A stretch of DNA of 64,000 nt from Vibrio sinaloensis (GTDB lineage: Bacteria > Pseudomonadota > Gammaproteobacteria > Enterobacterales > Vibrionaceae). The number at the start of each line of letters is the position of its first letter. The first letter of the stretch is position 1. The notes under the pieces are model-generated. The model had not been told where the DNA came from. It was given only the letters and a program-made list of their open reading frames with translations, and did no database searches. This document shows, piece by piece, positions 27,937 through 37,525 of the stretch. The position numbers and the translations under genes were made by a program. The DNA is taken from the NCBI RefSeq assembly GCF_000808535.1, contig NZ_JWLV01000034.1, positions 1 to 64,000 on the forward strand, in the 5' to 3' direction.

Positions 27937-29106
27937 ATGACTACGTCTAAGGTTTCACAATTGTCCGTTGTTCTTCGCGACCGATGGCTTTTATCGAGCT
28001 TAACTTGGATTCCTATTTTGTTGGCGGTAACCATTTGGGCGATTTTCTCGCAAGGCATTGCGAGGGACTTACCCATTGGCGTTGTTAACTTTGACAACGG
28101 GTCGCTCTCTCAAAAGCTCGTTAGGTATTACGATGCCACCTCCGCAATGAAGGTAACACATCATTTTTCCAGTGTTGAAGAGGCGAAACAGGCGCTTACT
28201 GTGGGAGATATCTATGGGTATGCGATCATCCCGACTCAGTTTGAGCAAAATACGCTCAAGCAACTTGCCCCACAAGTGAGCGTGTTCTACAACAGCCAGA
28301 TGATATTAGTGGGTAAACTGATCAACTCCGCGTTTCTTCAAGCTCAAGGTACGTTTAACGCCGAAGTCAGCACGGGGTTTGGTTTGGTCAAGGGCGATAC
28401 AGCAATGCTCTCCGCGATGGGCAAAGCCGTTCCAGTAAGAACTCAAATTACACCACTGTTTAATAAAAACTCCAACTATGCGCAATTTTTGGTTTCTGCG
28501 GTGGTGCCTGCGCTATGGCAAATTGTCATTGTGGTCAGCACCATACTCATTCTCGCCGCCAACCATAGAGATAGAGGCTTGCTCCCTTGGCTTGGTCAGC
28601 GCCCTCTTGTTGACTTGGTCTCAACGCTAGCCCCCTACTTTCTTGTCTTTGCGTTACAAGGATTTGCCTTTTTATGTTGGTTCTATTTAGGCTTTAAGTG
28701 GCCAATGCACGGCAGTTTGGTGGTTCTGGTAATTGCGCAAGCGTTTACCATTGTCGCGTGTATGATCATGGGCAGCGCGTTTTTCTTTTTGACCCTCGAC
28801 CCTGCGCGAGCCATGAGCTTTGCTGGGGCGTTCACCGCGCCAAGCTTTGCATTTATGGGCATCACCTTTCCGGTCAGCGACATGAGTTCACTTGCTCAGT
28901 TTTGGCGAGGGCTGTTACCAATCAGTCACTATATTGAGGTGCAAGTTAGCCAAGTAAGTTATGGGCAGGCTTGGGTAGCGTCATCGCAACATCTCATTCC
29001 GATGTTGGGGTATGGCGCTGTGATTTTGCTCTGCGTAGCATTAATCCAAAAACACTTGGCTACCGAGCTACAACGTCAGGCAATGAATAATAAGGAGCAT
29101 GCGTGA
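27937..29106 (+). CDS. ABC-2-type transporter permease (first of two)
   Basis: A 389-residue membrane protein with one N-terminal helix, a large extracytoplasmic loop (about 45-185) and five C-terminal helices, the fold of ABC-2 export permeases such as YhhJ/YbhS. The opening of the loop, DLPIGVVNFDNGSLSQKLVRYYDA, is characteristic. It overlaps the next permease by four bases (GTGA), a sign of coupled translation. No ATP-binding subunit is encoded in the operon. Confidence 0.87.
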   Translation: MTTSKVSQLSVVLRDRWLLSSLTWIPILLAVTIWAIFSQGIARDLPIGVVNFDNGSLSQKLVRYYDATSAMKVTHHFSSVEEAKQALTVGDIYGYAIIPTQFEQNTLKQLAPQVSVFYNSQMILVGKLINSAFLQAQGTFNAEVSTGFGLVKGDTAMLSAMGKAVPVRTQITPLFNKNSNYAQFLVSAVVPALWQIVIVVSTILILAANHRDRGLLPWLGQRPLVDLVSTLAPYFLVFALQGFAFLCWFYLGFKWPMHGSLVVLVIAQAFTIVACMIMGSAFFFLTLDPARAMSFAGAFTAPSFAFMGITFPVSDMSSLAQFWRGLLPISHYIEVQVSQVSYGQAWVASSQHLIPMLGYGAVILLCVALIQKHLATELQRQAMNNKEHA

Positions 29107-30230
29107 AACTTCCCCTACTTTTCAAAGCAGAGCTCAAAGCCTTGTTCCAAAACCCTGTTGTGCTGCTGACGGTATTCGGCGGCGTGATTTTCTACTCATT
29201 CCTCTATCCGCTACCCTACAGCCACCAAACTCCGAGGGAACAAAAGATAAGCGTCGTTAATCTCGACATGAGCCAAACCAGCTTCAAGCTTGAACGCATG
29301 GTAGACGCAACGCCTCAAGTGCAGGTTGTTCGAAGAGATCACACCATTGCCGCAGCCCACCAAGCCTTCTTGAACGGCGAAGTCAGCGGTATTCTCGTCA
29401 TTCCTGAACACTTCTACAAAGAGCTGCTACTGGGTAAAAGCCCAACCCTTTCTTATGCAGGTGACGCATCTTACTTTTTGGTCTACGGTACGATTGTCGA
29501 AGGGCTGGCACAAGCAGGCGGAACGCTAGCTGCGCAGACCAAAGTCGCAAAGTTAGTGCTTGATGGCGAACCGTTGTCGCAGGCAGAGAACCACTACGCT
29601 GCCACGAAACTAAACCTTAAGCCGACGTTTAACCCGCGTATGGGTTACGTGGACTATGTGGTACCGGCGGTGTTTGTGTTGATCCTCCAGCAAACGATGG
29701 CGATGGCGTCTGGATTGATGATTGGCACCCAAAAGCAAGGTCGTGGTTACTGGAGCCGAGCTTCGGTCGGCAAACTGATGCTTGTTCGAGTCACGGTTCT
29801 AACCGTTATTTATTACCTGCTCAGCATGTATTACTTCGGTGCGAGCTTTTCAATGCACGGCGTCAACCAACTTGCCCAAGCAGGCGAATTACTCAGTTTG
29901 CTGCTGCCATTTTTACTGGCCTCTTGCGCGATCGGCCTTTGGCTTGGCGCGGTTACACCACGTCGTGAGTTGGTCACCTTAGTAGTATTGATCAGCTCCA
30001 TGCCGCTCATCTTTAGTGCTGGGTTTATTTGGCCTGTAGAGTCAATCCCGCAGCCCATTGTTTGGGCATCGCAACTGTTTCCGAGTACAGCCGCCATTAA
30101 GAGTTTCTTAACGTTAAATCAGATGGGCGGTAACTGGGCAGATATACGATGGGAGTACACCCTTTTATGGCTTCAATCTATTGGCTGGTTTGGAGTGGCT
30201 TGGCTTTCGTTACAGAAAGCCAGACGGTAA
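29103..30230 (+). CDS. ABC-2-type transporter permease (second of two)
   Basis: A 375-residue paralogue of the preceding permease with the same layout: an N-terminal helix, an extracytoplasmic domain with ISVVNLDMSQTSFKLERMVDATP, and five C-terminal helices. It starts with GTG, after AAGGAG, inside the end of the upstream gene. The two permeases probably form a heterodimer. The exported substrate is unknown. Confidence 0.87.
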   Translation: MKLPLLFKAELKALFQNPVVLLTVFGGVIFYSFLYPLPYSHQTPREQKISVVNLDMSQTSFKLERMVDATPQVQVVRRDHTIAAAHQAFLNGEVSGILVIPEHFYKELLLGKSPTLSYAGDASYFLVYGTIVEGLAQAGGTLAAQTKVAKLVLDGEPLSQAENHYAATKLNLKPTFNPRMGYVDYVVPAVFVLILQQTMAMASGLMIGTQKQGRGYWSRASVGKLMLVRVTVLTVIYYLLSMYYFGASFSMHGVNQLAQAGELLSLLLPFLLASCAIGLWLGAVTPRRELVTLVVLISSMPLIFSAGFIWPVESIPQPIVWASQLFPSTAAIKSFLTLNQMGGNWADIRWEYTLLWLQSIGWFGVAWLSLQKARR

Positions 30231-30310
30231 ATTATAGTTAGATAGTAGAGCATGGCTATAAACCATGTTACCGTGCAAACCATCACTCAGTTTTTTAGGA
30301 TAACGGCGCA

Positions 30311-30943
30311 ATGCATGACATCACTACGACCGCGGTCACCGTTTTTATGGGTTTTTTCGCCATGATGAATCCGATAGCCAATACAGCGGTATTTGTTGGT
30401 ATGACAGGAGAGCAAACACAAACCGAACGCAGAGCGACGGCCATCAAGGCACTGGTCACCGCGTTTTTCATCGTCTCAGCATTTTGCTTACTGGGTAAAG
30501 GGATCTTCGAGTTGTTTGGCATCACGTTACCTGCACTCCGTTTGGCGGGCGGCGTTTTGGTCTTTTTGGTGGGCTATCACATGCTACAAGGCAGCTCATC
30601 GAAGCTTCATTCACACTCAGAAAATGAGCAGAATGAACATAAAGACGTCGCAATTTCGCCTCTCGCGCTGCCGATTCTCGCTGGGCCTGGCACCATAGCC
30701 ACCGCAATGAACTACTCGGCATCTGGCGATATGCTGAGCATTACTGTGACGATTGCTGCCTTTGCCATTTTGTGTGCCATTACTCTTATCTGCTTCCTAT
30801 TTGGCCCCAAGTTGGTCGATAAATTAGGTGAAAGTGGCATTAGTATCGTCACTCGATTAATGGGGTTAATACTCACCGTGATTGGCATGCAAATGCTGAT
30901 TCAAGGCGTGCACGATGCCTACCAGCTTTTTCAGCTTCACTGA
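30311..30943 (+). CDS. MarC-family membrane protein
   Basis: A 210-residue protein with six membrane helices of the MarC (UPF0056) family. The opening FMGFFAMMNPIANTAVFVGMT and the later SPLALPILAGPGTIATAMNY are the two family repeats. The molecular function is not known despite the name, since a link of MarC to multiple antibiotic resistance was not upheld. It is a single gene with AGGATAACG upstream and a strong terminator. Confidence 0.9.
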   Translation: MHDITTTAVTVFMGFFAMMNPIANTAVFVGMTGEQTQTERRATAIKALVTAFFIVSAFCLLGKGIFELFGITLPALRLAGGVLVFLVGYHMLQGSSSKLHSHSENEQNEHKDVAISPLALPILAGPGTIATAMNYSASGDMLSITVTIAAFAILCAITLICFLFGPKLVDKLGESGISIVTRLMGLILTVIGMQMLIQGVHDAYQLFQLH

Positions 30944-30950
30944 CAAAAAA

Positions 30951-30975
30951 AAACGCTTCTACAAGAAGCGTTTTT
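30951..30975 (+). terminator. Bidirectional terminator between marC-like and GGDEF-EAL genes
   Basis: AAAACGCTTCT, loop ACA, then AGAAGCGTTTT with T-run; A-rich on the left, so it can serve both converging genes. Confidence 0.85.
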
Positions 30976-31005
30976 ATCTTTATGCGTGTTTGATTGTTAC
31001 CTAAT

Positions 31006-33720
31006 TCAATCACCCAAAAGCGCTAAAACCTCACCCTCTGGCATAGGTTTATAAAAATAGAATCCTTGGATCTCTTCAATGTTCCAGTTTTTCAGTTTTC
31101 TCGCTTGCGATGCGGTTTCTACCCCTTCAGCAACGGTTGTTAAACCCAGTTCTTGCGCCATGTTGGCAATGTTTCTCACCAAGCTTTTTGCTCTATCGTT
31201 GCTTTCTACTTGATCAATATAAGACTTATCAAGTTTAACGATATCCAGCGGGAAGCAACACAAGGTTGTGAAAGAAGAGTACCCAGTACCAAAATCATCG
31301 AGCGCAAACAAAACCCCCAAAGATTTGATCATCTCCATTCGGTTGATGACTTCTTCTTCAATCCCCATCAGCATACTTTCCGTCACCTCAATCACCAACT
31401 GCCCCGGTTGTACGGCGTAGTCCTCGATGACCCGTTGCAAAAACTGAGCAAGATCTTGATGATAAAAATGCGCGGCACTTAGATTAACGTGAATGGTTAA
31501 TGGTGTTTTACCTTGTTGACGCCTTATTAAATTCACCCGTTGGATAAACTCGCACGATTGCTCCAAGATGCTTTCACCCAGTTCGATAATGTGATGATGA
31601 CGCTCAGCCAAAGGAATGAAAACACCGGGTGACACAAACCCATGCGCACTATGTTGCCAACGGGCCAAAGCTTCAAAACCTACAATGTCTCCCGTTTTAC
31701 TCTCAACAATCGGTTGGTAGTTTGCGTGAATCTCTTGAGACTCAATCGCGCCCTTCAAATCTCTAAGAATGGCGGCGGAGGCTTGAGCAATATTAAACGT
31801 TTGTTCACCAACATAAATGGGGTCACCGTTATGGGCTTTGTTGCCATCCAGTTCGATTGCATGAATAGCGGCGTGGATTAAGGTATCCAATGAGTGATGC
31901 GTAATGTCGGGCGCAATCATGGCGATCTGACACTGCAAATCCATGGTGACATCTTGGATCTGCAACTTGCGAGATAAAGCCTCTTTAAAACGAATCGCGC
32001 CGCGTTTCGCTTTATGACAATCTTTTCGTTCTTCAATTAACACTAAAAACTCGTGCGAGCTTATTCGACCAACAGGAAACGCTCCCAGTTGAGAACCAAA
32101 TAGGTTTGCAATGGCCTCTAACGACTCGTCATAGACTTGGTGTCCGTACACTTCTGAAGCATGCATTAGGCTTGGGATCGTCACATAGAAAAAGCTAAAT
32201 TGGTTTGGAGCAACCTCAACAAAGTTTCTCGCCTTCTCCATGATCGCCTTACGGTTCCACAGCCCTGAGAGGTTATCCCTTTCTACCAAATTTTCGATGA
32301 GTTTCGCTTGTTGCTTGTTCTCGCGAACATCCCTTATTGAGAGCATCACTGCATCGCTGCCTTGGTACTGAATCGAGCGCACTTCGATATGACAATCAAT
32401 TTTGTCGCCATTTTTAGTGAGCATTTGCGCCTCAAACTGAGTCTGCCCCTGATGGTACATGCGATACATACGGTCGATCTGACATTCAGGTTGATCGCTG
32501 TCTGGGCACAACAAATCCAGCGGTTGGTGAACGACTTCTTCATGTTGATAGTCAAGCAGCAGCAATGCGGTATGATTGATGTCGACAATCTCCCGCTCTC
32601 TCACCAAAACCATAGCAATGGTTTGGCTTTGATACAGGGCATCAAATTTTTGTTGGGTATCTTGAAGCTGCTCTTGAGCACTGGACGTATTACTCGCTAG
32701 GGTTTTGACCAATTTAATCAAGCGATCGAGTTCATCCTTGTTTGGCTGGTTTAACCCTTCCAGTTGATAGGATGAAAACAGCTCATCAATGTCTTTCTCG
32801 AGATCGGAAAAGCGAACGGCAACTCGGCGCCGAAACATCAAAAACGTTGCCAATGAGATAACCACAGCAACAATCGCGACAGCCACAAACAAATAGCTAA
32901 AAAGCACACTGCCCTTTAAATAGTGAACGCGCTCAACCACCGTCGTGAGGTGTGCGACAGGTTCGCCTGACATCCCCGCGAGATCGACAGTCTGAATTAA
33001 GGTTCGCCGCGTTTTCTCGATCTCTGGAACCAATGAACCTTGATGGGAGTCAGAAACGTACTCAATCTTATTATCAGCAATCAAGATCGAATTGTAGTTG
33101 CCGGGAAAACGTGCCGTTAAGTTCTGGCCCCAGATAAGCCAGCCAGAGGATGCAGATGTGCCATCACTGTTTCTTACTGGGGACAGAGTGATGATCCATA
33201 CTTGGTCATCAACGGTGAGCAAGCCACTAAAACTTTCTCGAAATGAATCCAGTACCTTGTTCATCCTGGAAATGTGCTCCAAGACTGCAGGCTCAGACAT
33301 GATTTTGGCTGGTAAGGTGACGGGTTCGCTGTCCCCGTCACGACGCTCGATAGAATCGACAACTTGCCCTTGCAGATCAGTAAAAATCATCAGGTCTAAA
33401 CTCAGCGCGTCAAGGGACTCTTGGACAAGGTTTCTTTCCCGATAGTCACTTAAGCTCGCACCTAACAGCAATTCATGCGTCTCGTCCCAGTATGCCCAAT
33501 CATAAGAGCGGACCTCTAGCTCTTGAACCATGGTCGTGATTAAGCTTTGCGCCTGTGCACTGGCGCGATTAGATTCCATAGTTTCTAAGCTGTCTAAGCT
33601 GAGCAAAAAAAAGTATCGGGTAATGTAGAGACAGCTGAGGGTGATGCCAAGAAGACCAAAGATAAAGTAGAGGGCGGTTTTGGTTTCCAGCTTAAGGTTA
33701 AACAAGCGCAATCGATTCAT
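31006..33720 (-). CDS. CHASE4-PAS-GGDEF-EAL protein, probable c-di-GMP phosphodiesterase
   Basis: A 904-residue membrane sensor. It has a membrane helix (about 15-37), a CHASE4-like periplasmic domain whose hallmark RSYDWAYWDETHELL is near residue 75, a second membrane helix (about 270-295), a PAS domain (about 360-480), a GGDEF-like domain and an EAL domain. The GGDEF site reads SSHEF at 554-558, so cyclase activity is unlikely. EAL is intact at 683-685 with later DDFGTGYSS, KLDKSYI and AEGVE motifs, so hydrolysis of cyclic di-GMP is likely. It is a single gene; no operon partner. Confidence 0.9.
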   Translation of the reverse strand: MNRLRLFNLKLETKTALYFIFGLLGITLSCLYITRYFFLLSLDSLETMESNRASAQAQSLITTMVQELEVRSYDWAYWDETHELLLGASLSDYRERNLVQESLDALSLDLMIFTDLQGQVVDSIERRDGDSEPVTLPAKIMSEPAVLEHISRMNKVLDSFRESFSGLLTVDDQVWIITLSPVRNSDGTSASSGWLIWGQNLTARFPGNYNSILIADNKIEYVSDSHQGSLVPEIEKTRRTLIQTVDLAGMSGEPVAHLTTVVERVHYLKGSVLFSYLFVAVAIVAVVISLATFLMFRRRVAVRFSDLEKDIDELFSSYQLEGLNQPNKDELDRLIKLVKTLASNTSSAQEQLQDTQQKFDALYQSQTIAMVLVREREIVDINHTALLLLDYQHEEVVHQPLDLLCPDSDQPECQIDRMYRMYHQGQTQFEAQMLTKNGDKIDCHIEVRSIQYQGSDAVMLSIRDVRENKQQAKLIENLVERDNLSGLWNRKAIMEKARNFVEVAPNQFSFFYVTIPSLMHASEVYGHQVYDESLEAIANLFGSQLGAFPVGRISSHEFLVLIEERKDCHKAKRGAIRFKEALSRKLQIQDVTMDLQCQIAMIAPDITHHSLDTLIHAAIHAIELDGNKAHNGDPIYVGEQTFNIAQASAAILRDLKGAIESQEIHANYQPIVESKTGDIVGFEALARWQHSAHGFVSPGVFIPLAERHHHIIELGESILEQSCEFIQRVNLIRRQQGKTPLTIHVNLSAAHFYHQDLAQFLQRVIEDYAVQPGQLVIEVTESMLMGIEEEVINRMEMIKSLGVLFALDDFGTGYSSFTTLCCFPLDIVKLDKSYIDQVESNDRAKSLVRNIANMAQELGLTTVAEGVETASQARKLKNWNIEEIQGFYFYKPMPEGEVLALLGD

Positions 33721-33847
33721 ATGATTTTGTTATAATTTTACAAGTCATTATCAATATTATAGAAATAACCGCCCGCTCGACTTGATATGCGTCTAATTTA
33801 ATTGATAGAGATGTGAAACAGATTCACTTAATGCCAAAAGTCGGCAT

Positions 33848-34285
33848 TTAAAATCCTCGCTTGCGCCAAAATTCGCCTTCATCTTTTGCAAACACCTCAA
33901 ACGTTTTACTTGCAATGACTTCACCTTTTAAGCAAATACTCATCGCCCACTTACCGATATTAGAGTCGTAGCCATCAATTGGGTCCAACAGCTGGATGGT
34001 ATCACCAAGGTAAAAGTCCCAATCATTACTGCCAATGTGAAGCTCCCCAGTAAAGGGCTCCAAAACCTGCCCCTTTTTGCCTTTTACCCCTGGGTGGTCG
34101 ATACAGTACTCAATCACTGCACCCTTGGCTTTTTTGATATTGACGATAAAGCCAAACTCTATCTCCTCTTGCGCGGGTACCTTGGTCGTAAACTCTTGTA
34201 TTTTCGGAAGGTGTTTAGATTTTGAGTCCCAATCTTGATAGATGCCGTACGACGTGATTTCTACGATGGGTGAACGCTTTGCCAT
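33848..34285 (-). CDS. DUF3859 domain protein
   Basis: A 145-residue soluble protein resembling the DUF3859 family, of unknown function, predicted to be a beta-sandwich. Conserved-looking pieces are EITSYGIYQDW near the N-terminus, DHPG near residue 64 and GKWAMSICLKGEVIASKTFEV near the C-terminus. It has no signal peptide. It is divergent from metA, with a 179-base shared upstream region. Confidence 0.75.
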   Translation of the reverse strand: MAKRSPIVEITSYGIYQDWDSKSKHLPKIQEFTTKVPAQEEIEFGFIVNIKKAKGAVIEYCIDHPGVKGKKGQVLEPFTGELHIGSNDWDFYLGDTIQLLDPIDGYDSNIGKWAMSICLKGEVIASKTFEVFAKDEGEFWRKRGF

Positions 34286-34424
34286 GATTGACTCCGGTTA
34301 TGGTGACAGTTCTTCTGAATATCAGATGTCGCTTTTTGCTGCTGAAACGAGTGTCCAAGCGGCAAGTGTATTAGAAATTGGCACACATTTGCTATCGACA
34401 TCTCATTCTGATTGCGCTAAGTTT

Positions 34425-34440
34425 GGATGTATAGACGTCC
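34425..34440 (+). promoter_or_regulatory. Candidate MetJ operator (two adjacent met boxes) upstream of metA
   Basis: AGACGTCC at 34433-34440 matches the met box AGACGTCT at 7 of 8 positions, and the adjoining GGATGTAT matches at 5 of 8. MetJ binds at least two tandem boxes. A further isolated CGACATCT lies at 34396-34403 (6 of 8). Position, 25-40 bases before the metA start, fits methionine repression. Confidence 0.5.
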
Positions 34441-34464
34441 ATAATCATGCTTAGGGAGTAAGCT

Positions 34465-35406
34465 GTGCCAATTAAGATCCCCGATCAATTACCTGCATCT
34501 GACGTGTTGCGACAGGAAAACATTTTCATTATGCCAGAGTCTCGCGCTTCGACTCAGGAAATCCGTCCGCTAAAGGTTCTGATCCTCAATCTTATGCCGA
34601 AGAAAATCGAGACGGAAACCCAGTTCTTACGTCTACTGTCGAACAGTCCGCTTCAAGTAGACATTGAGCTGCTGCGTATTGACAACCGCCCAAGCAAAAA
34701 CACCCCGACTGAACACCTCGATAACTTCTATCGCCAGTTTGAAATGGTCAAAGAGCGCAATTTCGACGGACTCATTATCACAGGTGCACCTCTTGGCTTG
34801 GTTCAGTTTGAAGACGTGATCTATTGGGACCATTTGAAGACCATCATGCAATGGGCTAAAGAGCATGTCACTTCAACCTTATACGTCTGTTGGGCGGCGC
34901 AAGCGGGTCTCAAATTGTTATATGATCTGCCCAAACGAACACGCAAAGAGAAGCTCTCTGGGGTTTATCACCATCAAATTCACCATCCTTACCACCCTAT
35001 TTTGCGAGGGTTTGATGACAGTTTCTTAGCACCTCATTCTCGCTACGCCGATTTCTCCGCAGAGTATTTAGAGGAACATACCGATCTCGATATCCTCGCA
35101 ACATCCGATATCGCAGGTGTTTACCTGGCCGCCACCAAAGATAAGCGAAACGTGTTTGTAACTGGTCACCCTGAATATGATTCCCTCACTTTACATCACG
35201 AGTACATTCGCGACCTTGGTGAAGGCATGGAGCCCGCAATTCCAGTTAACTACTACCCGAACAACAATCCAGACAATAAACCTATCGCCAGTTGGCGAAG
35301 CCACGGGCATCTGCTGTTTGCCAACTGGTTAAACTACTGCGTTTACCAACAAACGCCGTACGATCTTGATCACTTTAGCGAAGCTAACTTTACCAAAGAT
35401 GACTAA
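34465..35406 (+). CDS. metA: Homoserine O-succinyltransferase MetA
   Basis: A 313-residue enzyme that acylates homoserine, the first committed step of methionine synthesis. The catalytic Cys is C142 in YVCWAAQAG, and His in VTGHPEYD completes the triad region. Residue 111 is Gly, in [10 protein letters not shown]; in this family Gly here goes with succinyl-CoA and Glu with acetyl-CoA, so succinyl transfer is predicted. The start is GTG with AGGGAG upstream. It is a single gene with a terminator after it and a candidate MetJ site before it. Confidence 0.95.
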   Translation: MPIKIPDQLPASDVLRQENIFIMPESRASTQEIRPLKVLILNLMPKKIETETQFLRLLSNSPLQVDIELLRIDNRPSKNTPTEHLDNFYRQFEMVKERNFDGLIITGAPLGLVQFEDVIYWDHLKTIMQWAKEHVTSTLYVCWAAQAGLKLLYDLPKRTRKEKLSGVYHHQIHHPYHPILRGFDDSFLAPHSRYADFSAEYLEEHTDLDILATSDIAGVYLAATKDKRNVFVTGHPEYDSLTLHHEYIRDLGEGMEPAIPVNYYPNNNPDNKPIASWRSHGHLLFANWLNYCVYQQTPYDLDHFSEANFTKDD

Positions 35407-35416
35407 GGCAAGATGG

Positions 35417-35442
35417 AAGGGTTCGTTTGAACCCTTTCTTCC
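35417..35442 (+). terminator. Rho-independent terminator after metA
   Basis: AAGGGTTC, loop GTTT, GAACCCTT, then a T-rich tail TCTTCCTTTC. Confidence 0.75.
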
Positions 35443-35570
35443 TTTCATCGGCATATATGCAACTTAGACAATCAATAGTGCCGGGTCTGTCGCATAGTGA
35501 ATCTGAGCCCATCAAACTCTTTCGCGCTTTACGTTATACATGCTGTTAAACCCTTAAAAAGACACAGCTT

Positions 35571-36281
35571 ATGCGTTCACTTTCTTTCATTCTTAGCTTA
35601 ATGCTCGCTGGTTGCGTTACCGTTGACGCCACCAATCAGTCTGACCCCTCCTTCAACCCGACCGAACGTGCTGAAGCCCGTATCGCACTGGGTATTGGTT
35701 ATCTTGAACAAGGAAACATGGTAAAAGCGCGCGAAAACCTAGAGAAAGCACTCGATCACTCGCCCAATTACTATCGCGCCCAACTTTCAATGGCACACTA
35801 TTTTGAAAAAGTAGGCGAAACCCAATCTGCCGAGAAAATGTACAAAACGGCGCTCAAGCAACATCCAAGAAACGGAAACGTGCTGAATAACTTTGGTACC
35901 TTTCTTTGTAAACAAGGTGACTACAGCAGCGCCGACAAATACTTTAATGCTGCCATCGATCAACCTTATTACTATTTGATTTCTGGTAGTTACGAAAACG
36001 CCGCGATGTGCGCCTTAAAAGCAGGAAACAACGAACAAGCCAAATACTACTTTACTCGCACACTCGATCATGACCCATATCGCGCGAGCTCAATTTTGCA
36101 CCTTGCTAAGCTAGAGATTGAGGATGGAGAATATACTCAGGCTCGCATCCGATTGATGAAGTTCCACCAATCTTATGGACTGCAAAAGCCGTCGCTCAAA
36201 TTACTGATCAATCTTGAAGAGCAGGCAGGAAACCCCTCATTGCAACAGCAATATCAGGCCAAATTGGATAAAATGGGCTAA
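35571..36281 (+). CDS. PilF/PilW-like TPR lipoprotein
   Basis: A 236-residue lipoprotein with lipobox LAGC (Cys at residue 15) and about five tetratricopeptide repeats (about 30-200). The layout and motifs such as NNFGTFLCKQGDYSSADKYF resemble PilF/PilW, the outer membrane pilotin that helps assemble type IV pilus secretin rings. In vibrios the usual pilW gene lies between rlmN and rodZ/ispG, which is not the setting here, so this may be a paralogue or a relocated copy. It converges on a tiny membrane-protein gene, overlapping it by four bases. Confidence 0.75.
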   Translation: MRSLSFILSLMLAGCVTVDATNQSDPSFNPTERAEARIALGIGYLEQGNMVKARENLEKALDHSPNYYRAQLSMAHYFEKVGETQSAEKMYKTALKQHPRNGNVLNNFGTFLCKQGDYSSADKYFNAAIDQPYYYLISGSYENAAMCALKAGNNEQAKYYFTRTLDHDPYRASSILHLAKLEIEDGEYTQARIRLMKFHQSYGLQKPSLKLLINLEEQAGNPSLQQQYQAKLDKMG

Positions 36282-36472
36282 CGGGGTTTACGTTTTGTAT
36301 GATGGGTTTGGCGCCGTTTTCTAACTCGACTTGCGCGTTGTATTTTTTGATATTCGTTGTAAAGAATGTAGACAAAGCCAATCAGACCGAGTAGAAACAG
36401 CATGGCAAAAAGCCATAGAAAACTGGTGCAGATCCACGCGGGCTCACAGGGCATATAAATTTCAAATTCCAT
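36278..36472 (-). CDS. Small single-pass membrane protein
   Basis: A 64-residue protein with one hydrophobic helix (about 16-40) and a very basic, Arg/Lys/His-rich tail. I do not recognise the family. It is supported as a gene by a strong GAGGAGGG five bases before ATG 36472 and by fitting exactly between its neighbours. It lies 22 bases after rlmF on the same strand, so it may be co-transcribed with it. Confidence 0.65.
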   Translation of the reverse strand: MEFEIYMPCEPAWICTSFLWLFAMLFLLGLIGFVYILYNEYQKIQRASRVRKRRQTHHTKRKPR

Positions 36473-36494
36473 ATGCCCTCCTCACGTTAACTGA

Positions 36495-37520
36495 CTATTG
36501 AAACCAAGCTTTGCGCTCAGCGTCCGTTTTAAAAGTCCAAGCCATAAAGCGACTTATCTTCTGCCCTTGGCTCATCTCGACAATCCTAACTTCGCTCGCC
36601 CCAGCCTTTTCAAGGTTTTTTCGCATCCAACGAACGTTCTCTTTTTTGGAAATCAGCGTTGAAAACCACAGCACTTGATCCGCGAACTCTTTGCTCTCAA
36701 ACGCCATGTTCTTGATAAAGGCCGCTTCACCACCTGGGCACCATAGCTCCGCTTTTTGGCCTCCAAAGTTAAGTATAGGAGAAGGCTTAGATTGAGCGCG
36801 ATTTACGGCTTGGCCGCGCTTGGACTTATTGGCCGACAGGTTGTTGATTTTCCTTTCTGTCCCCTGCTGAGCCTCTTGCAATGACTTATGAAAAGGCGGA
36901 TTACACGTTGTCACGTGATAACGCTCGCCAGGCTTAATGATTCCTTTGAAAAAGTGACGGCTCTCTTTTTGTAACCGACACTCTATCCGATCATTTAGCA
37001 CGCGATTGCGCTTGGCGATGTTGTTGGCATTCTCAACGGAAACCGGATCGACGTCTGAGCCCACATAATGCCAGCCGTATTGCGTTACCCCAACAATAGG
37101 ATAAATGCAGTTTGCACCCACACCAATGTCTAAGGCGTTAATTTGCTGCTGTGGAGCATCGCCAGAATCGGTACTTAATAACTCAGCAAGTCGGTGAACA
37201 TAGTCAGCACGTCCGGGAATGGGTGGGCATAGATAGCCTTGAGGAATGTCCCACGACGTGACGTTGTAATGGTGAGCAAGCAGCGCTTTGTTGAGAAGAG
37301 TTACCGCTACCGGATCCGAGAACGCAATACTCTGCTCCCCTTTTGGCGTTTTGATGACGTATTTCTTAAGCTCTGGCAATGCGGCAATAAGCTTGGTGAA
37401 ATCATAACGACCATGATGCAGGTTGTTTTTGTGCAACCCGGCTTTGCCTTTCACCTTGACTACTTTCATGTTTGACGCTTTTTCATTGTTGCGTGCAGGC
37501 TTACTTTTTGGCTTTGTCAT
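36495..37520 (-). CDS. rlmF: 23S rRNA (adenine-1618-N6)-methyltransferase RlmF
   Basis: A 341-residue methyltransferase that modifies A1618 of 23S rRNA. The SAM-binding [10 protein letters not shown] motif and the catalytic TCNPPFH motif (the NPPF of N6-adenine enzymes) are clear. The N-terminus is Lys-rich, and LHHGRYDF begins the conserved part. The start is placed at ATG 37520, five bases after the stop of the YgjP-like gene; the open frame continues upstream but overlaps that gene in another frame. Confidence 0.92.
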   Translation of the reverse strand: MTKPKSKPARNNEKASNMKVVKVKGKAGLHKNNLHHGRYDFTKLIAALPELKKYVIKTPKGEQSIAFSDPVAVTLLNKALLAHHYNVTSWDIPQGYLCPPIPGRADYVHRLAELLSTDSGDAPQQQINALDIGVGANCIYPIVGVTQYGWHYVGSDVDPVSVENANNIAKRNRVLNDRIECRLQKESRHFFKGIIKPGERYHVTTCNPPFHKSLQEAQQGTERKINNLSANKSKRGQAVNRAQSKPSPILNFGGQKAELWCPGGEAAFIKNMAFESKEFADQVLWFSTLISKKENVRWMRKNLEKAGASEVRIVEMSQGQKISRFMAWTFKTDAERKAWFQ

Positions 37521-37525
37521 ACCGA

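Noticed and set aside
34242..34454. A 70-codon frame ahead of metA
   Set aside because: It spans the divergent promoter region and the candidate MetJ site, has no ribosome-binding site and resembles nothing.
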